From: Pyrrhoderma lamaoense
Taxonomy: Eukaryota > Basidiomycota > Agaricomycetes > Hymenochaetales > Hymenochaetaceae
Reading direction: 5' to 3'
NCBI GenBank assembly: GCA_002794735.1
Contig: NBAZ01000019.1
Span: 1-64,000 of the forward strand
DNA length: 64,000 nucleotides
The first letter of the stretch is position 1. The number at the start of each line of letters is the position of its first letter. The notes under the pieces were generated by a model, which was given only the letters and a program-made list of their open reading frames with translations, ran no database searches and was not told the DNA's origin. The position numbers were made by a program, and so were the translations under genes. This document shows, one piece after another, positions 35,409-48,484 of this stretch.

Positions 35409-38400
35409 GTAATTATGGTAGTAATATTATAATGGTATTAATATTAATATTAAGACGGGATCCCTGGATCCTCAATCAACAGTCACAATCAAAAATAAAG
35501 TAATTTGAAAAAGAAAAAGAAGGAGAACCGCCTTCGACTCCAGTCAAAATATATAAAAACAGTAATATATAATAACGATAGCGGAACGGAACGGAATCAA
35601 AGGGCGTGCGGGGAGGGGGGGGGGGGAAGGGGAATAACCTTACCCATCTTCAATAACTTGGATTTAAGACCAACACTTAGCTAAACGCAAAATAAAGCTC
35701 CAGATCACCATTTCTATTCTATTAATTCTTACTAGCTCAAATACAGATCGTAAACCAATAACCAAGTATAAACTTTATAATAAAGTACTAAGTACGTAGT
35801 CGCGGCATGAAGAACATAGGACGCTCTCGAGCCAATGGGCGATGGGCGATGGGTAATGGGTGGTGGTTGCTCCAATAATCAATAATCAAACAAATCGACC
35901 AACCCAAAAATATATTCCATGCCCGATAAAAAGAGAAAAAAAAAGGGGGGGGGGAACCCACCAAGTGTGGAAGGGAGGAGGGAAGAGACGTTACTTGGAT
36001 AGAAACGGCAACATGAAACAAAGACGAACAAAAGACAAAGAAGTGATGGGACCAATCAGTGCTTCATAGGATGGGAAGATTTAGATGACTGATGGCTGAA
36101 TAAGGGATGAAAAGTGCTGTTTTAGGAGCTAAGCTTCCAAGCTTCCTATATTCAGTACATCAAGGATCAAGGATCAAAGGTCGGGAAGTCTGGTGTAAGT
36201 TTTAAGTCGTATCGAAGGACGAGTCAGGGGGTTCTCAGTTTACCGTTCTTGGTCGTGAGCTGTACTAGTACTTATGCTTGTAAAACAAAACTCAAAAAAA
36301 ATATCACCAAAAAAGGGAATCGTCACTAACGTCTCCCCGCTACTTGCCTCCCCGTCCCTCGTTTCCCTCGCCGGTATCCGATACTTGAGAGACCCAAAGA
36401 CGACTAATAACACTCTTCTTATCATCGTTAGTCGTTAGACATGAGGCATGGGACACGGAAGAACCTTCCCGTCTTCTTACTCTAACACTCACTTTAGCTG
36501 TTTAGCTGGTAAAAATTCCTGACATCGAATAGAACAGAAGGAAGAGAAGAGTGGGGGGGAGTCTTCGTCCCGTCCATCCGTCCGTCTACCCTGTCTACCT
36601 GTCTACCCGTCTGCCTGTCAGTCTGTTCGTCCCAAAGCTTAAAACCTTCCTTCTAGCTCAAACTTCTCTCTTCTCTCTCTCTTCTCTCTCTCTCATTCCT
36701 TACTTCTGGTCTTCTCCGTATGATATATCTGGCTTTACCCACTTTGACGTCTTATTTAGAGATAACCAACAACAACAACAACAACTACAACTACTACTAC
36801 TACTCCTATTCATGCTCGAGTTAAGGTCTCTTCTTGATGATTCTCAGTCTACTTGTCGTACTTCCAATCAAGCTCTAAATAAACCCGAATAGAGGACACA
36901 GCCCTTACTGTCCTTCCTTCCTTCCCTTCTCTTCCCTTCCCTTCCCTTTCGTGTATCAGGGTATCTTGTGATAAACAAACCTCGTTAGAAACCGACTAAC
37001 ATCAACCATCAACCACTAAGCCCTCGCTCGAGCCAGGGCTTCCTGACCCCAATACACGCATCTCCACCACCTTACACTCAATCCAAACCCAATAAACAAC
37101 CCAGCAACCTACAACCAGCAACCAGCAGCCAAAGTCAAAAAGTATCAAGAACATAATTACGAATCCGAGTGAAGTCTGTTTGTCCTTATGCATGTGTACT
37201 AGCCAAGGACTAAATAACCCAAGTACTAAAGGGAAACTTGACTCTCATACTTTGATCATAACTAACAACCAACTTCCACTCACCCCCTCAAGAACCACAG
37301 TATAAACTCATAACGTAAACGGCCAAAAATCCGTATGCGCTACGTTTCACCTCCCTCCCCCCTCTTCACCCTAGTATACTTCTTTGAAGAGGTTATGCTA
37401 ACGTTCGAAGAACGAAAACAACACTCAAGCACTTACCTTCATCTCACATCTCAACAATACTTAATCTCATACTTCCCGTACATCAAATAATTCTTACCTA
37501 TGCATAATTTAACAAATACCAAAATAACGCGACAAATCACAATCTTCTATTAATAGACCTTAGTCATCAATAATGTACATGTACGTTACGTACGCCAACT
37601 AATTACGTAATCGGTCTCTCACCCTCCACCTCAATCTGAGTTTCTCTTCCACTATTATAATTATTCCCTTTCTTTTTGTTTATATATTTACGCTTTTTCA
37701 TGTTACCCACACCACACAACCTACATCTACATCCAGCTTCCCCCCCCCCCCACACTCACGAGGAGACTCTCCAAAATTACTGTGAGATAAAAGGCCCGCA
37801 GTAACGTTTTATTTATACACGAGTTATACTCTTTTTTTTCCTCCCAAGAAAGTTCACGGGTAACAAGGGGGGCAATTTTCTTTTGTACTTCTCAACGTCC
37901 GGATGTAGGACAACGGTTCTTACAAGCTTCCCTCCTCCTCCAAGGTCTAGTTTTTTTAAGAAATGCTTCTCTATTGTATGTGTATCATTGTATGTGTGCT
38001 TGTACGTGCGTGTACTTTTTCCTTCCAACAAAGAAGAGAAAAAATAGATGTCAGGATGAGTAACTTATAACCTGCTATTAGTCAAAGTAGACAGGGGAGG
38101 AAAAAATAACAGGTAAAGGAGTTCGTAGCTGATACACAAAGATAAGGGCCAAAAAAAGGGAAGGGGGAGGGGCAAAGGGTGAGAAATTAGGCTTGTTATA
38201 TATGTGAAAAGTGAAAGGTAGCTGCTACGCATCGGGAGTTGGAAGCGTCAATAAAAAAGAGAAAAAAAAAAGAACGAAAATTTCCGACGCGAAGCGAAGG
38301 TGAGTGTGAATGTGACTGTCCACAAATGATAATTATGATTATTAGAGGGGAAAGAAAGCACCAGTAAGGGTTCATAGAAAGAAAGAAAAGCAGAAAAGAA

Positions 38401-38518
38401 GTGAATAAAAAGTGCAAAGGAATCAAGAAGAAAGAAAAGAATGTTTTGTCCCTCCGTGTTGCAATGGCTCCTTGAAGAGAGAGGCCAGGTATCAACTTGT
38501 AGACGACAGAATGTAGAA

Positions 38519-39896
38519 TTACATCTTCTTGCTTTCATCATTCATACTTCCGAGTGACGTATACTGGGTATGGCCATGTCCAGATAACGTCGGGACAGCA
38601 TATCCCTGCGGAACAGGCGTACTTGTGCCAGATGCAGAACCATCACCGTAGCGTTCCGCCAGTTGGCTATTTTTTACGATAAAAAAGAAAGGAGTGAGAT
38701 TTAGTCATTGTACAATAGACGATGTCTTACTTCGCGTAGCTATCCATCAAAAGGGCCATCGTGTTCACGTTCAGACGATAAGCCTTGGGCATCATACCCT
38801 TACCCCAGCGGTAAGTAACATGGTTTGAACACAGCAGCGCAGCAAGGATGGCAAGAATTTGTACCGGAACAAGAGAAAACGCGACGGTATACCAACGTTC
38901 CAACGTCGAGCGCTCAAACTTGAGATACGCGTTCTTACAGCCAGGAAGGACGCTACGCGCATAACACGTCTGGCTTACGGTTGCCTCAACAAATGGATTG
39001 AAGTAACCGCAACACTGAAGCTGATCCTGAATACGTAGCCGACCGACCATCCCGATATCTCGGGACCATTGCGCATTTACCTTTCCTTCCAAGTTAAACG
39101 TTCGCTTCTTGTATGTCATATAGCCAGGAGCACAGATGAAAATAAACATAATCCAAAGGAGAATAGTGTATACCGCTAAGAATCCACGATTATTGAGCAA
39201 TATCCCTGCCCAACCAAGAAGTGAAGTGATAATTCCAACAGTAGCTGCGAGTGTAGAGACAACAAGTTCAGAATGATTTCCAACTCGAACGATGTCAGCG
39301 TGATGGAAAACGTTGAGCCATGTAAGCAAGAGAACAATCATGGAGGCAACTGAGATAACTGAAATCTAATCGCAGCAACCCGCCCGTTGAAGTGAGAAAA
39401 AACGACTCAGTAAACCACAAAAAAAACATAACATACAATAAGATTCATGCAAAAAAGGATCCATTTGAATCTGTTCCAATGCATTTTCGGTTTCTTCCCA
39501 TCTTTCCCGAATAAGTTATCGACACCATCATAGTCTTCGTCGTTCGCATTGGCATGCGGGATTCTCCACTTCGGAATGCCTCCCGACCACCACCCTGCTT
39601 GACATCTTTTCCTCTCCGTTTGTGCAGACCCGGGGATGGCGGTCCAGAGAACTTTGTTGGGAGGTAGTTCACAGACAGCGATGCAGTCGAAGGAGACAAC
39701 GAGGGTACCCCGGACACTGGTCTCTCACCACGACCACTCGCAAACGGTGCATTGGGTGGCTCGAGGCCATTCGACCTGTCTCCAAGCATGTGCTGCTGAG
39801 ATGAAGCGAGTGAGTTGCTGATGGAGGGGGCTCGGTGAGAGGACCTTTGGACAATAAAGGATTGTCAGTAATGGAAAAGGGACGATGACGAGATGA
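38519..39896 (-). CDS. Tetraspanin (basidiomycete Tsp2/Tsp3-like), 5' end uncertain
   Basis: Four-helix membrane protein that organises membrane microdomains. Exons read from the 3' side: 38519-38666, 38731-39358, and from 39437 upward, with introns of 64 and 78 nt. Visible features are the long hydrophilic N-terminus (TASLSVNYLPTKFSG), the first membrane segment after MHWNRFKWILFCMN, the pair NHSELVVSTLAATVG / GILLNNRGFLAVYTILLW, the large extracellular loop with the diagnostic LQCCGYFNPFVEATVSQTCY and LPGC cysteines, the last helix before CSNHVTYRWGKGMMPKAY, and a short polar tail. In the N-terminal exon the frame has to move at 39546-39556 (between RMP and NANDEDYDG) and at 39787-39803, both as if a base were missing. 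The phase across intron 39359-39436 is also off by one. I found no convincing start codon; the frame is open from 39896. Confidence 0.85.
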
Positions 39897-42235
39897 TTAT
39901 TTGTACAACTCGATCATGAGCTGCGGACTGTCCAGTCGATGCTTGGCCGAAGGGTGCCGAGTAAGCACATTTCTCATATCGCATACTCAAAACCCTTTAC
40001 GCACATTTCCAAAGACACCCTGGAGTTCACAAGAAAGACAAAAATACTCACTGAGATGCCATTTTTATGGGAGTCGTTCAGGTATCCACTCTACTTTCGA
40101 CACTTGGTCCCTCAGGGTGGAAGAAAGAAAGACTGATGTTGATGAACGAGTAAACCCCAGAATAATCCTTTTCGCGCTTGAAAAATCAAAGAGAGGCGCT
40201 TTACTCGAACGAAGAAATGAAAAAGGAACGCGACTTTCCAAGACGAGCTAAGCGAATGTGTGAGAGTAAGCACGTCAGAAGAGAGATCTTCCATACATGC
40301 ATGCACATCATACATGAAACCATGTCCTAATGCACACGCAAGAATCAATATACTATATGAGATGTTACATACCAGGTGATTTGTAAAGTGATGGGGGGTA
40401 TAGGACAGCAGAAGAAGGACAGCGATGAGGTCGTAGTTAACCTTCGTCCACATGTCAACAGCAGTTACCCCCTTGGCGGGAATTTCCATAAACGGGTAGT
40501 ATTATTACATCTGTACCCGAGTGGCTCATGTAACCGGTAGTGGCTTTCTTTCTTACATTAGACAGACAGAGATAGTACATTGCTTTATTTGACACAGTCT
40601 AAAAGACGTAAACTAGGCCTTCAGTATCAAGTATACTATCTTTCTTCCTTCTAAACTCGCTCCTAACCACAAATCGCTTAAGTATGTCACTGATCATTAG
40701 GAAGTAGCCTGCCCAAGACTGGGCATTTATTGAATCATCTGGGGAGTTGGGATCTCGCATGTATCAATATTTGTCCATTTTAGTTCGTATAACGGCATTC
40801 AAGCAGGGTCTTTTCTGTGAATTCAAAAGGAGGCATCATGTCATCGAATGCGAATAGTTGAGTTTCATTGGCTCACGAAGTACGAAAGTATCATCAGACA
40901 AAAAATCAAGCTAGTTTAACTAGGCATTTCATGTCACGTCTCCCTACCTCAATAACGATGCCAGCGTATTTATTATTGTCACAATGCTTAAATCTTATGT
41001 GGATTCCGTAAAATGGCCTCGTCCCAGTCATCCGGGTGTCTTCAACTTCGCTTTCCCCTAGAAGTTACTTAGTATTTCACATACTTTTGTGATACAATCA
41101 AAAGGGTCTTCAATATCAAATGCCAAGAAAGAAGGGGAGGGGAGCGAAAAGATCTTTGATTTGATCCAGACGATTATTCCAGTAATATGTTCAGGATACA
41201 TCAAGTCATACGATGGAAAAATGATAGTGAATGGGCGCGGAAGCATGGCTATAGGTCAAATGGCGAATAATGTGTCGAGAATGCTTATCAATAACACTAG
41301 AAAAAAGGGGATTATATCCAAAGTGCTCTAAATCATACCATTTCCGAGTCGGTTGTCTAACTACCTACCTACCTGCCCTGCTTCACTGGTGAGGAGGATA
41401 CCTTTAGTCCCCCAATTGTACTTAGTGCACTCAAATGCTCGCATCATGGAAGGCACTTAAACAGAACCCTAAATTGGATTAGTAGTGACTCCATATAAAT
41501 AACTAACTCTATCGTGAACAGTATGGCAAGACTACTACGTGATATACTTTGATATCATCCCATCGCGAAGGTAATTAAGCAAGAAATAGTCTACTATTGA
41601 CAGCATATCATCCGACTACATTTACGTTTACATCCTATATAAAACCTAATCAAGGATAAAAATACCTGAATTCATTTTATTTAGGATACAAACATCCTTT
41701 ATCGTCACATTCTACCTTCTAGACAGTAGTGCTAGTTTTCAGATTGGACTTCGTAGCTCGAAGAAGCTGATTGAGCTAATAATAATGAATTGTGTGTCCC
41801 GAAGCAATCAATCTGTAAGTCTTTTGATGGATATTCGGTTTATTACTTTATGAATCCACGTAGAAAGGTAGGATTTTTATGTAATCATCAATTTATACTA
41901 TAAAGAGTCACACAGTTCGCCTTACTAAACAGGAGCCTCTTCCTCCCATGTTCTGGTAACTGTATGAGTTGGACAGTGATAAAGATACATCAAAGTTCGA
42001 GACCATCGTAACAAGTGTTCTTCTCAATTTTCCGATACAGGCTAACAAAATCCGACGTGCCTAGAATTTCTGTATTTAAAGCAAGGAAATTTTTACAGAA
42101 GCCTGTCAACGAAATTGCATCACAAGACCTTATTGATCAATGGCATAACTGTACCTATGTTCCTCTAAGTGATAAAGCACCCGTTAGGGACAATCTACAG
42201 ATGTCCTATAGTCAAAGATGAGCTTTGCGCCCTTA
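39897..42235. other. Gene-poor spacer
   Basis: About 2.3 kb with only short open stretches (for example 41089-41331) that I do not recognise. The left end should contain the tetraspanin promoter and perhaps its missing first exon. Confidence 0.45.
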
Positions 42236-43831
42236 CCATCATAGACTATGCAGCGACTGTATTTGCCACAGAATGCTTTCAAATAATCCCAACTAGTGTA
42301 TTGTACTATGATTATGGTAAGTAATAGTATGTTATCATAACTTCCATTTGACTGAACTTATGGGGATCTAGTCATAACTATTGACAGAGAAGTGAGTAGC
42401 CCTTGCTCAAGATGATACGTCTTTTAAAATGCTTAATCAATATTGACTAGGTTAATTACTTCTGGGTAAACTCATACCCTCAGCTATCTATATTTCTCGA
42501 AGACTTAATACATTTCAGACAAAAAATTTTACTCACATAAACGCACTCTTCTTCATCGTAAGTATCACGTTCAAGTGGATTTTTCCGACTAAACAGGCGA
42601 CATAATCTACAGAACAGATATTTGGGCCTGTTTGGAGCTTCAATATTTCTGTACTGTAAGCCTAACATTCTCATTCAGATGCAACGTTGATCGTGAACTG
42701 TCATAGATAATACCTTTGATGTGACCTCTGAAATGTACGTGTTACTTATGTCCGAAGAAATAAGACTAACTCTATCAACAAAAGGTGTAGTGTATCACAG
42801 CTCATATCTATGTACTCTATAAGTTTTGACTGAAATCCACAGGCACCGTCGTGGCTTGGACAAGAAACTCATCAAGTGAGAAAATTGTAATTTTGCAAAC
42901 GTATATACTGTTATTTATTAATGCAACTCAGATCTTCTAACAATTGTTGCTGTAGATTGTAAGTATTAACCAGTATATATATATCAAGATTATTTACACT
43001 GAAGGAACCTGTGAAAGATATTCTAGTATTGAGAGTAACTGCCCTCTGGGGAACAGTAAGATTTGTAATTACCAGCTTCACGCATATTTATTAACGATAT
43101 ACAGACAAGATCATTTCTGTTGTATTATCCGCTCTACTGGTTCTCGAAGCCTTTGCCAAGATATTACTATTCATAAAGAACCAAAAATTACTAGAGTGTA
43201 TGACCCTTTAAAATAATCATCTAAAACCAATAATATAGAATGACTTAATTACTCACGTAGATGATGCTGTTTCCCCTCTACACGGAATCACTGTCTGCGT
43301 TGAGGACTCTTACAAACAAGCTTTGCCACAAATCCAGATGATGCTCTATGCTGACTGGTTAGCAAAATTTAACCATCTTGCTATAGATGAAAAGGTAAAA
43401 GCTAACGAAATAACTAGGACCATCCCAACCGTCTTTGGATTCATTCTTATGGTTCTTGCCATTTATAAAGCTTTCTACTACTGGAAAGAATCAGCGGGCT
43501 TTAAAGGATACGAATTACTCTGGGTAATATTCAAGGATCAAGTCTTGTATTTCTTCTTGTAAGAACGCCACTTTCTCCCTCGACTCTTATACTTAATAAT
43601 TATTGTTCAAGGGTGGTCATATGCAACATCCTGAACATCATTCATTACAAATTCAGTTCAGTAAACTATATTTTATCGAATATACTCCAAGATCTTGTAC
43701 CACCGACTATTCTTTGCGTAATCGGAAACCGAATGCTCTTCAATTTGAAAGAGGCTGCTGAGTTGGGATTGAATCAGGGAACGAATCACAGAGTTCAGAC
43801 GGTTAGTTCGATAGATTTTGGGGACGATTAA
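42236..43831 (+). CDS. DUF6533-family membrane protein, copy 1 (start not found)
   Basis: First of three paralogues in 13 kb. Exon-like pieces follow the family order: ...SVLYYDYG (ends 42316), VITIDRE (42372-42391), VNYFW (15-nt exon 42451-42465), TKNFTHINALFFI, NRYLGLFGASIFLY (42613-42655), TVVAWTRNSSN, LLTIVAVD, VKDILVLRVTALWGT, then a predicted helix KIISVVLSALLVLEAFAKIL, IPTVFGFILMVLAIYKAFYYW, and the terminal exon with LFNLKEAAELGLNQGTNHR ending in TAA at 43829-43831. DUF6533 proteins have about seven membrane segments and unknown function. No in-frame ATG precedes the first exon, and two internal joins (near 42985-43010 and 43060-43110) do not keep phase. It may be a pseudogene or need a better gene model. 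Confidence 0.7.
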
Positions 43832-44103
43832 AGAGATTTTTTATGTGCAAACCCTGAAATTAAGTGTGAAGTATCTTTTCGAACTGTATTTTACTCACCT
43901 TTTTTCATGCATACACATTTTTGATACGAATCAAAGATGATCTCACTAGATACTTGCAGTATTTCTATGAACTATTAAGTTGGCATAAAAATCGTCATCA
44001 ATTTCATTACTTCGTGAGAGGGTATATACTATCATCACATTTCAATGGTGCCAGCCAAGAATGAGTTAAGGGTAAAGAATAGAAGGAAATTCAAGTCTAA
44101 AAA

Positions 44104-46880
44104 TTACAGTGCGATTGCCTGCCCATCACGAACCGAAAAGCTCGAACAGAGAGAAGAGCGGCTTTCTTGTACATACTCTCCAACCAGATACTATATGAAA
44201 AAGAGAAAGTCATCTATCATTTAAAGCGTTCATTGAGAGTTGTAAGCAGAAGAACATACCGGATTTATTGGCCTAGAGTAGTCCTCATCATCTCTCAGAC
44301 CTATCGTGCTCCTGCTATTTTGTCGTGCCATCTCTTCAAGTCGTATTGCAATATTTGGATCTAGCACTGCATCTGGAGTTGGTAAAAAGACAGTCGAGGG
44401 TGATGGAGCGAATGTGGGGATATGATTGTCAGGAACTACTAGCATCGGTTGATAAGGTAATGAGATGGGTCCAGGGGAGTTTCGGTTTATGCTCCCTTGC
44501 TGGCGAGTTAGGGTATCTACATTCGGTGAAGGAGGGATGATACCATATGATGGCAACCACGGTGGAACCGTCGAAGAATTTTCTGTTTCCTGAGGATATT
44601 GTTTATAGACGCTTCTGACTCCCCACGAATATTTCTTGTGCGTGGGTTACTTGTCCCTTTTCAAGCGGTCTATGTGCTTCAGAGTCAGTGTTTTTGGTTT
44701 CTGTCGCTGTAAGTGAAGTAATGAAGCAAGCGCCGGTAAGCTTCTCTCGTTTTTGCCGACTTTTCTCGAGCTGATAGATGAACTCTGTCTGATAGTATGA
44801 CTACTTGTACTCCGGATGCTGAATAAAAGTCAACTTCATCTTCCTCAGTAGTTGCACTGCCATGGCCGTGAGATGACGTGACGGCGAAAGGAGTATACCC
44901 GATGTACGCATTGTTAGGTTGAGGCGTGTTTTCTTCGGAGGAGCAGTATGTCTGAGATCCTGAACCCAGTTTTTGATCTTGTTCAAGAGATGTCTTGCGT
45001 TGTTCATCAACCTCTTTCAGCTTTTCATTCATGATGTTGGGGTTCCAAGCACTTGGCGGATGCACCCTACCAAAATTGGCCTGCCCATCTTCGAAATTAT
45101 CAACATCTTGAGATCGTGCATCTTGTTTTGCAGACAAGTCGTCAAGAGATGGTCGGGATGATTTATGAAGAAGAGAAGTATTTGGTAAGTTTTTCGTAAA
45201 GGCAAACTGATGAAGTGGGCAAATAGATTCTTGAATTAGACAGAAACATGTCATCGAAGGATCACTTGGGGTTTTAGGAACTGGTACGATAGGGTTGGAT
45301 AAATCCGGGTTAAGATGTCCCCTTGCATCTCTGTAGTCATGTCCTAGATAAACAGTCGGCAACCTTTGTGGCTGACTAGCTTTGATAATCTCCCTCGGTT
45401 TGTTCGGTGTATGAGATGCTAATAATTGGACGTTAAAATGCGATACCATCTAACCAAGGGTGAGTTGAATTGAATTTACCTCCATAAGCTGATGCAGACA
45501 GTGGTTCTGATGAATCATATGACGAAGTAATCTGGTTCTGGTTTCTACTAACTCCGGCTGAATAAAAAGGTGTTCTAGAACCACCACTTTCATCGCTCCC
45601 TCCATTGGCTGGAGCGTTTCGTGAGTCGCCTGCAGCAGTGTTATAGGCTGATATAGCGCGCATGTCTGGATTTTGTTTATTTGAGCGGCCAGAGGAAACG
45701 GTGTAATGTAAATCTTTATGAAGATTACGACGTTTGCGGCGTCGCAATGTAAATATGAGATACAAAATTACAGCTGCAACGGCAAGCACGACGACAATCA
45801 CTATGGCTGCAATGGCACCATCTGGGAGATGTCTGATAGGTAATCAGTATGTCTGAATAGGATTGTAGAATTTGAGATATCCTGACCTTCCTTGGGATGT
45901 GTTCCCATCATTCAAACTCCCACTGGTTGCGGCTATTGTAGTAGTGACCGTACTCGAGGCACTCGAAGTTGTTGGAAAAGTCGAATATGTATCGAAACCA
46001 GAGGTCGTTGCAGAATACGATGAGTACGATGATTTAGACGATTTGTGTCTAGTTGAGCTTGATCGCGACATTTCAGTTGTCACCTGTGTAACCAGGATCG
46101 TGGTAGTTGACGTTGTTGGCCCTGTGCAACAACAAGAAATACGTCATAAGCTTATTAAGAACTAGAAGGTATGTACCAGCTGAAGTATTTTCTTGCTACC
46201 TGAGAGATAGTACTTGAAGAGCTCAATGAGGATGATCTATTGCAACAGTACAGTTGAAATCAGTTGAAAATTAGAATAGAAATGAAGTTATACGACAAAC
46301 ACAAAAGTATGTATATAGATGAAAACGAGATATTAGTAGATTAGTACTCACGTTGTAATTGAATTTGCTCCAGATCTTTCTGAAGATGAGCTAGAAGATG
46401 AAATACTGGCTGTCAAGTTTGGGGGCGTCACAGATTCAGTTGATATTTCAACTGTCGAACTTGTTGTCTCGGAAAACAATGTTTCAGAAGACGTTGATAG
46501 ATCTGTAGATGTTAATGCATCAGATAGTGCTTTTGACACAGATTTACAATATGCCTTACCATTTGAAGTACTTGAACTTGTAAGAGAGTTAAAGCTTGAA
46601 GCTGAAACTAATCCTTCATCTAATGATTAAGACTCGGTTTGACACTAGACAGGAACAAGTACTTACTTCCAGATCCTTGTTGAATTTGCCGCGCTGGAAA
46701 TAATCTTGAGCGATATCGGCTTCCATCTACGAAACGATATTCATATATTGGAATTAAGGTGGGATATAGACGGAGTAGAGACGGGTTTGCCACTTGATTC
46801 GTAGGTAGTGTCCTGAATTGGCGGGTCTCGGGTAAAATAACGGACTTTGGTGGTTGTGCCTTTTCCATCAGGGGCAACAT
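44104..46880 (-). CDS. Serine/threonine-rich single-pass membrane protein with long cytoplasmic tail (sensor-like), N-terminus uncertain
   Basis: Architecture resembles fungal Mid2/Wsc-type surface proteins, though no named domain is present. A long Ser/Thr-rich ectodomain (46.6-45.9 kb: TSSSTSNGKAY, ISSSSSSSERSGANSIT, RSSSTRHKSSKSSYSS) would be O-mannosylated. It is followed by one membrane helix (IAAIVIVVVLAVAAVILYLI) and the basic stop-transfer RRRKRRN. The tail of roughly 400 residues includes a segment LEEMARQNSRSTIGL typical of related agaricomycete proteins. Clear introns: 45833-45886, 45419-45479 and 44191-44259; the last exon ends in TAA at 44104-44106. A 61-nt intron also fits between ...RPLEKGQ and ETENSS. 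Frame corrections of one base are needed near 44810-44822 and 44720-44745, and one intron phase near 46100-46200 is off. The sequence upstream of 46.66 kb (to 46880 and beyond) is open but I cannot identify a signal peptide. Confidence 0.6.
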
Positions 46881-48484
46881 GAGAAAGAAGCAGACTTGAC
46901 ATCATCCGCAGATAAATTTTGAGTTATTGGATCCTTTACCAAGTTATCTCTTACTGGAAAGAACTTGGAGCTTCCATGACGGACTGGGGTATCGATGGTT
47001 TTAGGGTATAAACAGAATTAGACTCCGTTGTCTGTATCAACGAATCATATCTAGAAAAATGTCTTAGATTAGTCCCTAGTGGGGGCCTAGTAAGATGTGA
47101 TAGTAGGAGATAACATGTCTCAGTTTGACAAAAATCCCCTTTCATATGGTATAAGTGTGAGAATTTAACTGCGACTTACAGTATTGTTTTGGGTAGCTCT
47201 TTGTTATGTTGTCTAGCATAAAGCAGATGAAATAGATAAGTCGTGTCTGGTAATGATGAATGGGAATGAGTACAAATCGTCACTGTCATTAACAAGAGAA
47301 GGGAAAGGGAATGGACGAGATATACGAGAAGGACTTGTCAGTCGACACGATGTTTCGAAATGACGTTAGAAAGCTAAGAGAAAAGAGCTGATCTAAATGA
47401 AGTTAGATATACATTGCCGATTGGTATTTAGATCTGCAGGTCAAGGATTCCCGTAGAATTTTCTTGAAAAAAAAAGTTGCTCGATTTGTGTTCACCCCTC
47501 GCCGTTAGTATAGATTCTGAGGTGCTATAAAGAAGTCGAACGTAAATTGAACTATGAGGCGGTTAGGTATATGAGTGTTGCTTTTTTGTGCAAAAGTGGG
47601 GCACGTTATTAGTGGTGGGAAGTAGGAAATCTGCCCTGAATTTAGGCCTACTTAAACCGAACAGTGGATAATGGTACTGAGTAGATATTTCAACGATGAT
47701 TCGACAGGAGATTTGATTACAGGGTTAACTCACAAATACAATCATATTGCAAACTAGCCAGAGTATATTATTCATGACGAGTGCTTGAAGCCCAGCAGTT
47801 GTCATGTCGATCTCTGTTTCAGGATAAGGTATCAAGGAACACACATTTCCCAGTTTAGTACTGGTATGTGATCTCTGTCGCCTACGATCAATCTTACTCC
47901 GATAAGAGCTACACGTTTCATATCAGGTCAAAGTAAGCTACAGATCAGCTTGACATCAGAAAATCTGGAGAGCTTTGATATCGAAGTTATGGACTACACT
48001 GATACCAAACATTGCTTAACCAAGTAAAACCTGCTCGACAACCGCCAAAAAGATTTGTCTCGTTATTCCACACCTTTTTGTGCTCCATTACAGTAGATGT
48101 CGTTAGAGTAGTCTATTTTCACCTACACATTTCTTCATTTAGTACCGGAGTATCGTCGAAGATCTCGTTAATCAGAAAAATATGATCCGAAGGATATGGG
48201 GATACTGTGATCTTACGTAACGCTGCGGAAGCAAAGACTTAACTACTATTTATTTCAGAGCGCTAATCTTCATTCTAACTAGACTCTTTACTGCCACTCA
48301 TCTTCGGAGAGCTGATTTCTTTTCGATATGCGATGATCGTTGTTTGAGAAGGGCGCATCAAAGCTGCGCCTAAGGTACCTCATCAAACAATGATGGGAAA
48401 AAATCTAACTTACGTATGTTGTGTTACCTCCTGATATAAATCGTTCTATGCGCTATTCAAACCCACCTTCATTCTTCATTCCTC
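46881..48484. other. Intergenic spacer
   Basis: 1.6 kb between the divergent membrane-protein gene (-) and DUF6533 copy 2 (+). The left end may still hold N-terminal exons of the former: an open frame with FFPVRDNLVKDPITQNL lies around 46.9-47.0 kb on the minus strand. No other gene is recognisable. Confidence 0.4.

Larger units (their letters stand above)
30602..38518. other. 7.9 kb homopolymer- and microsatellite-rich desert
   Basis: No recognisable coding region. Purine- or pyrimidine-rich strands alternate, with T/TTC-rich tracts (30690-30850, 31200-31350), GAAA-type repeats (32142-32165, 32459-32483), AC/CA repeats and runs of ten or more G or C at 30909-30918, 35321-35330, 35615-35626, 35945-35954 and 37740-37751. 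The first part must contain the 3' end of bZIP gene B. Confidence 0.55.
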
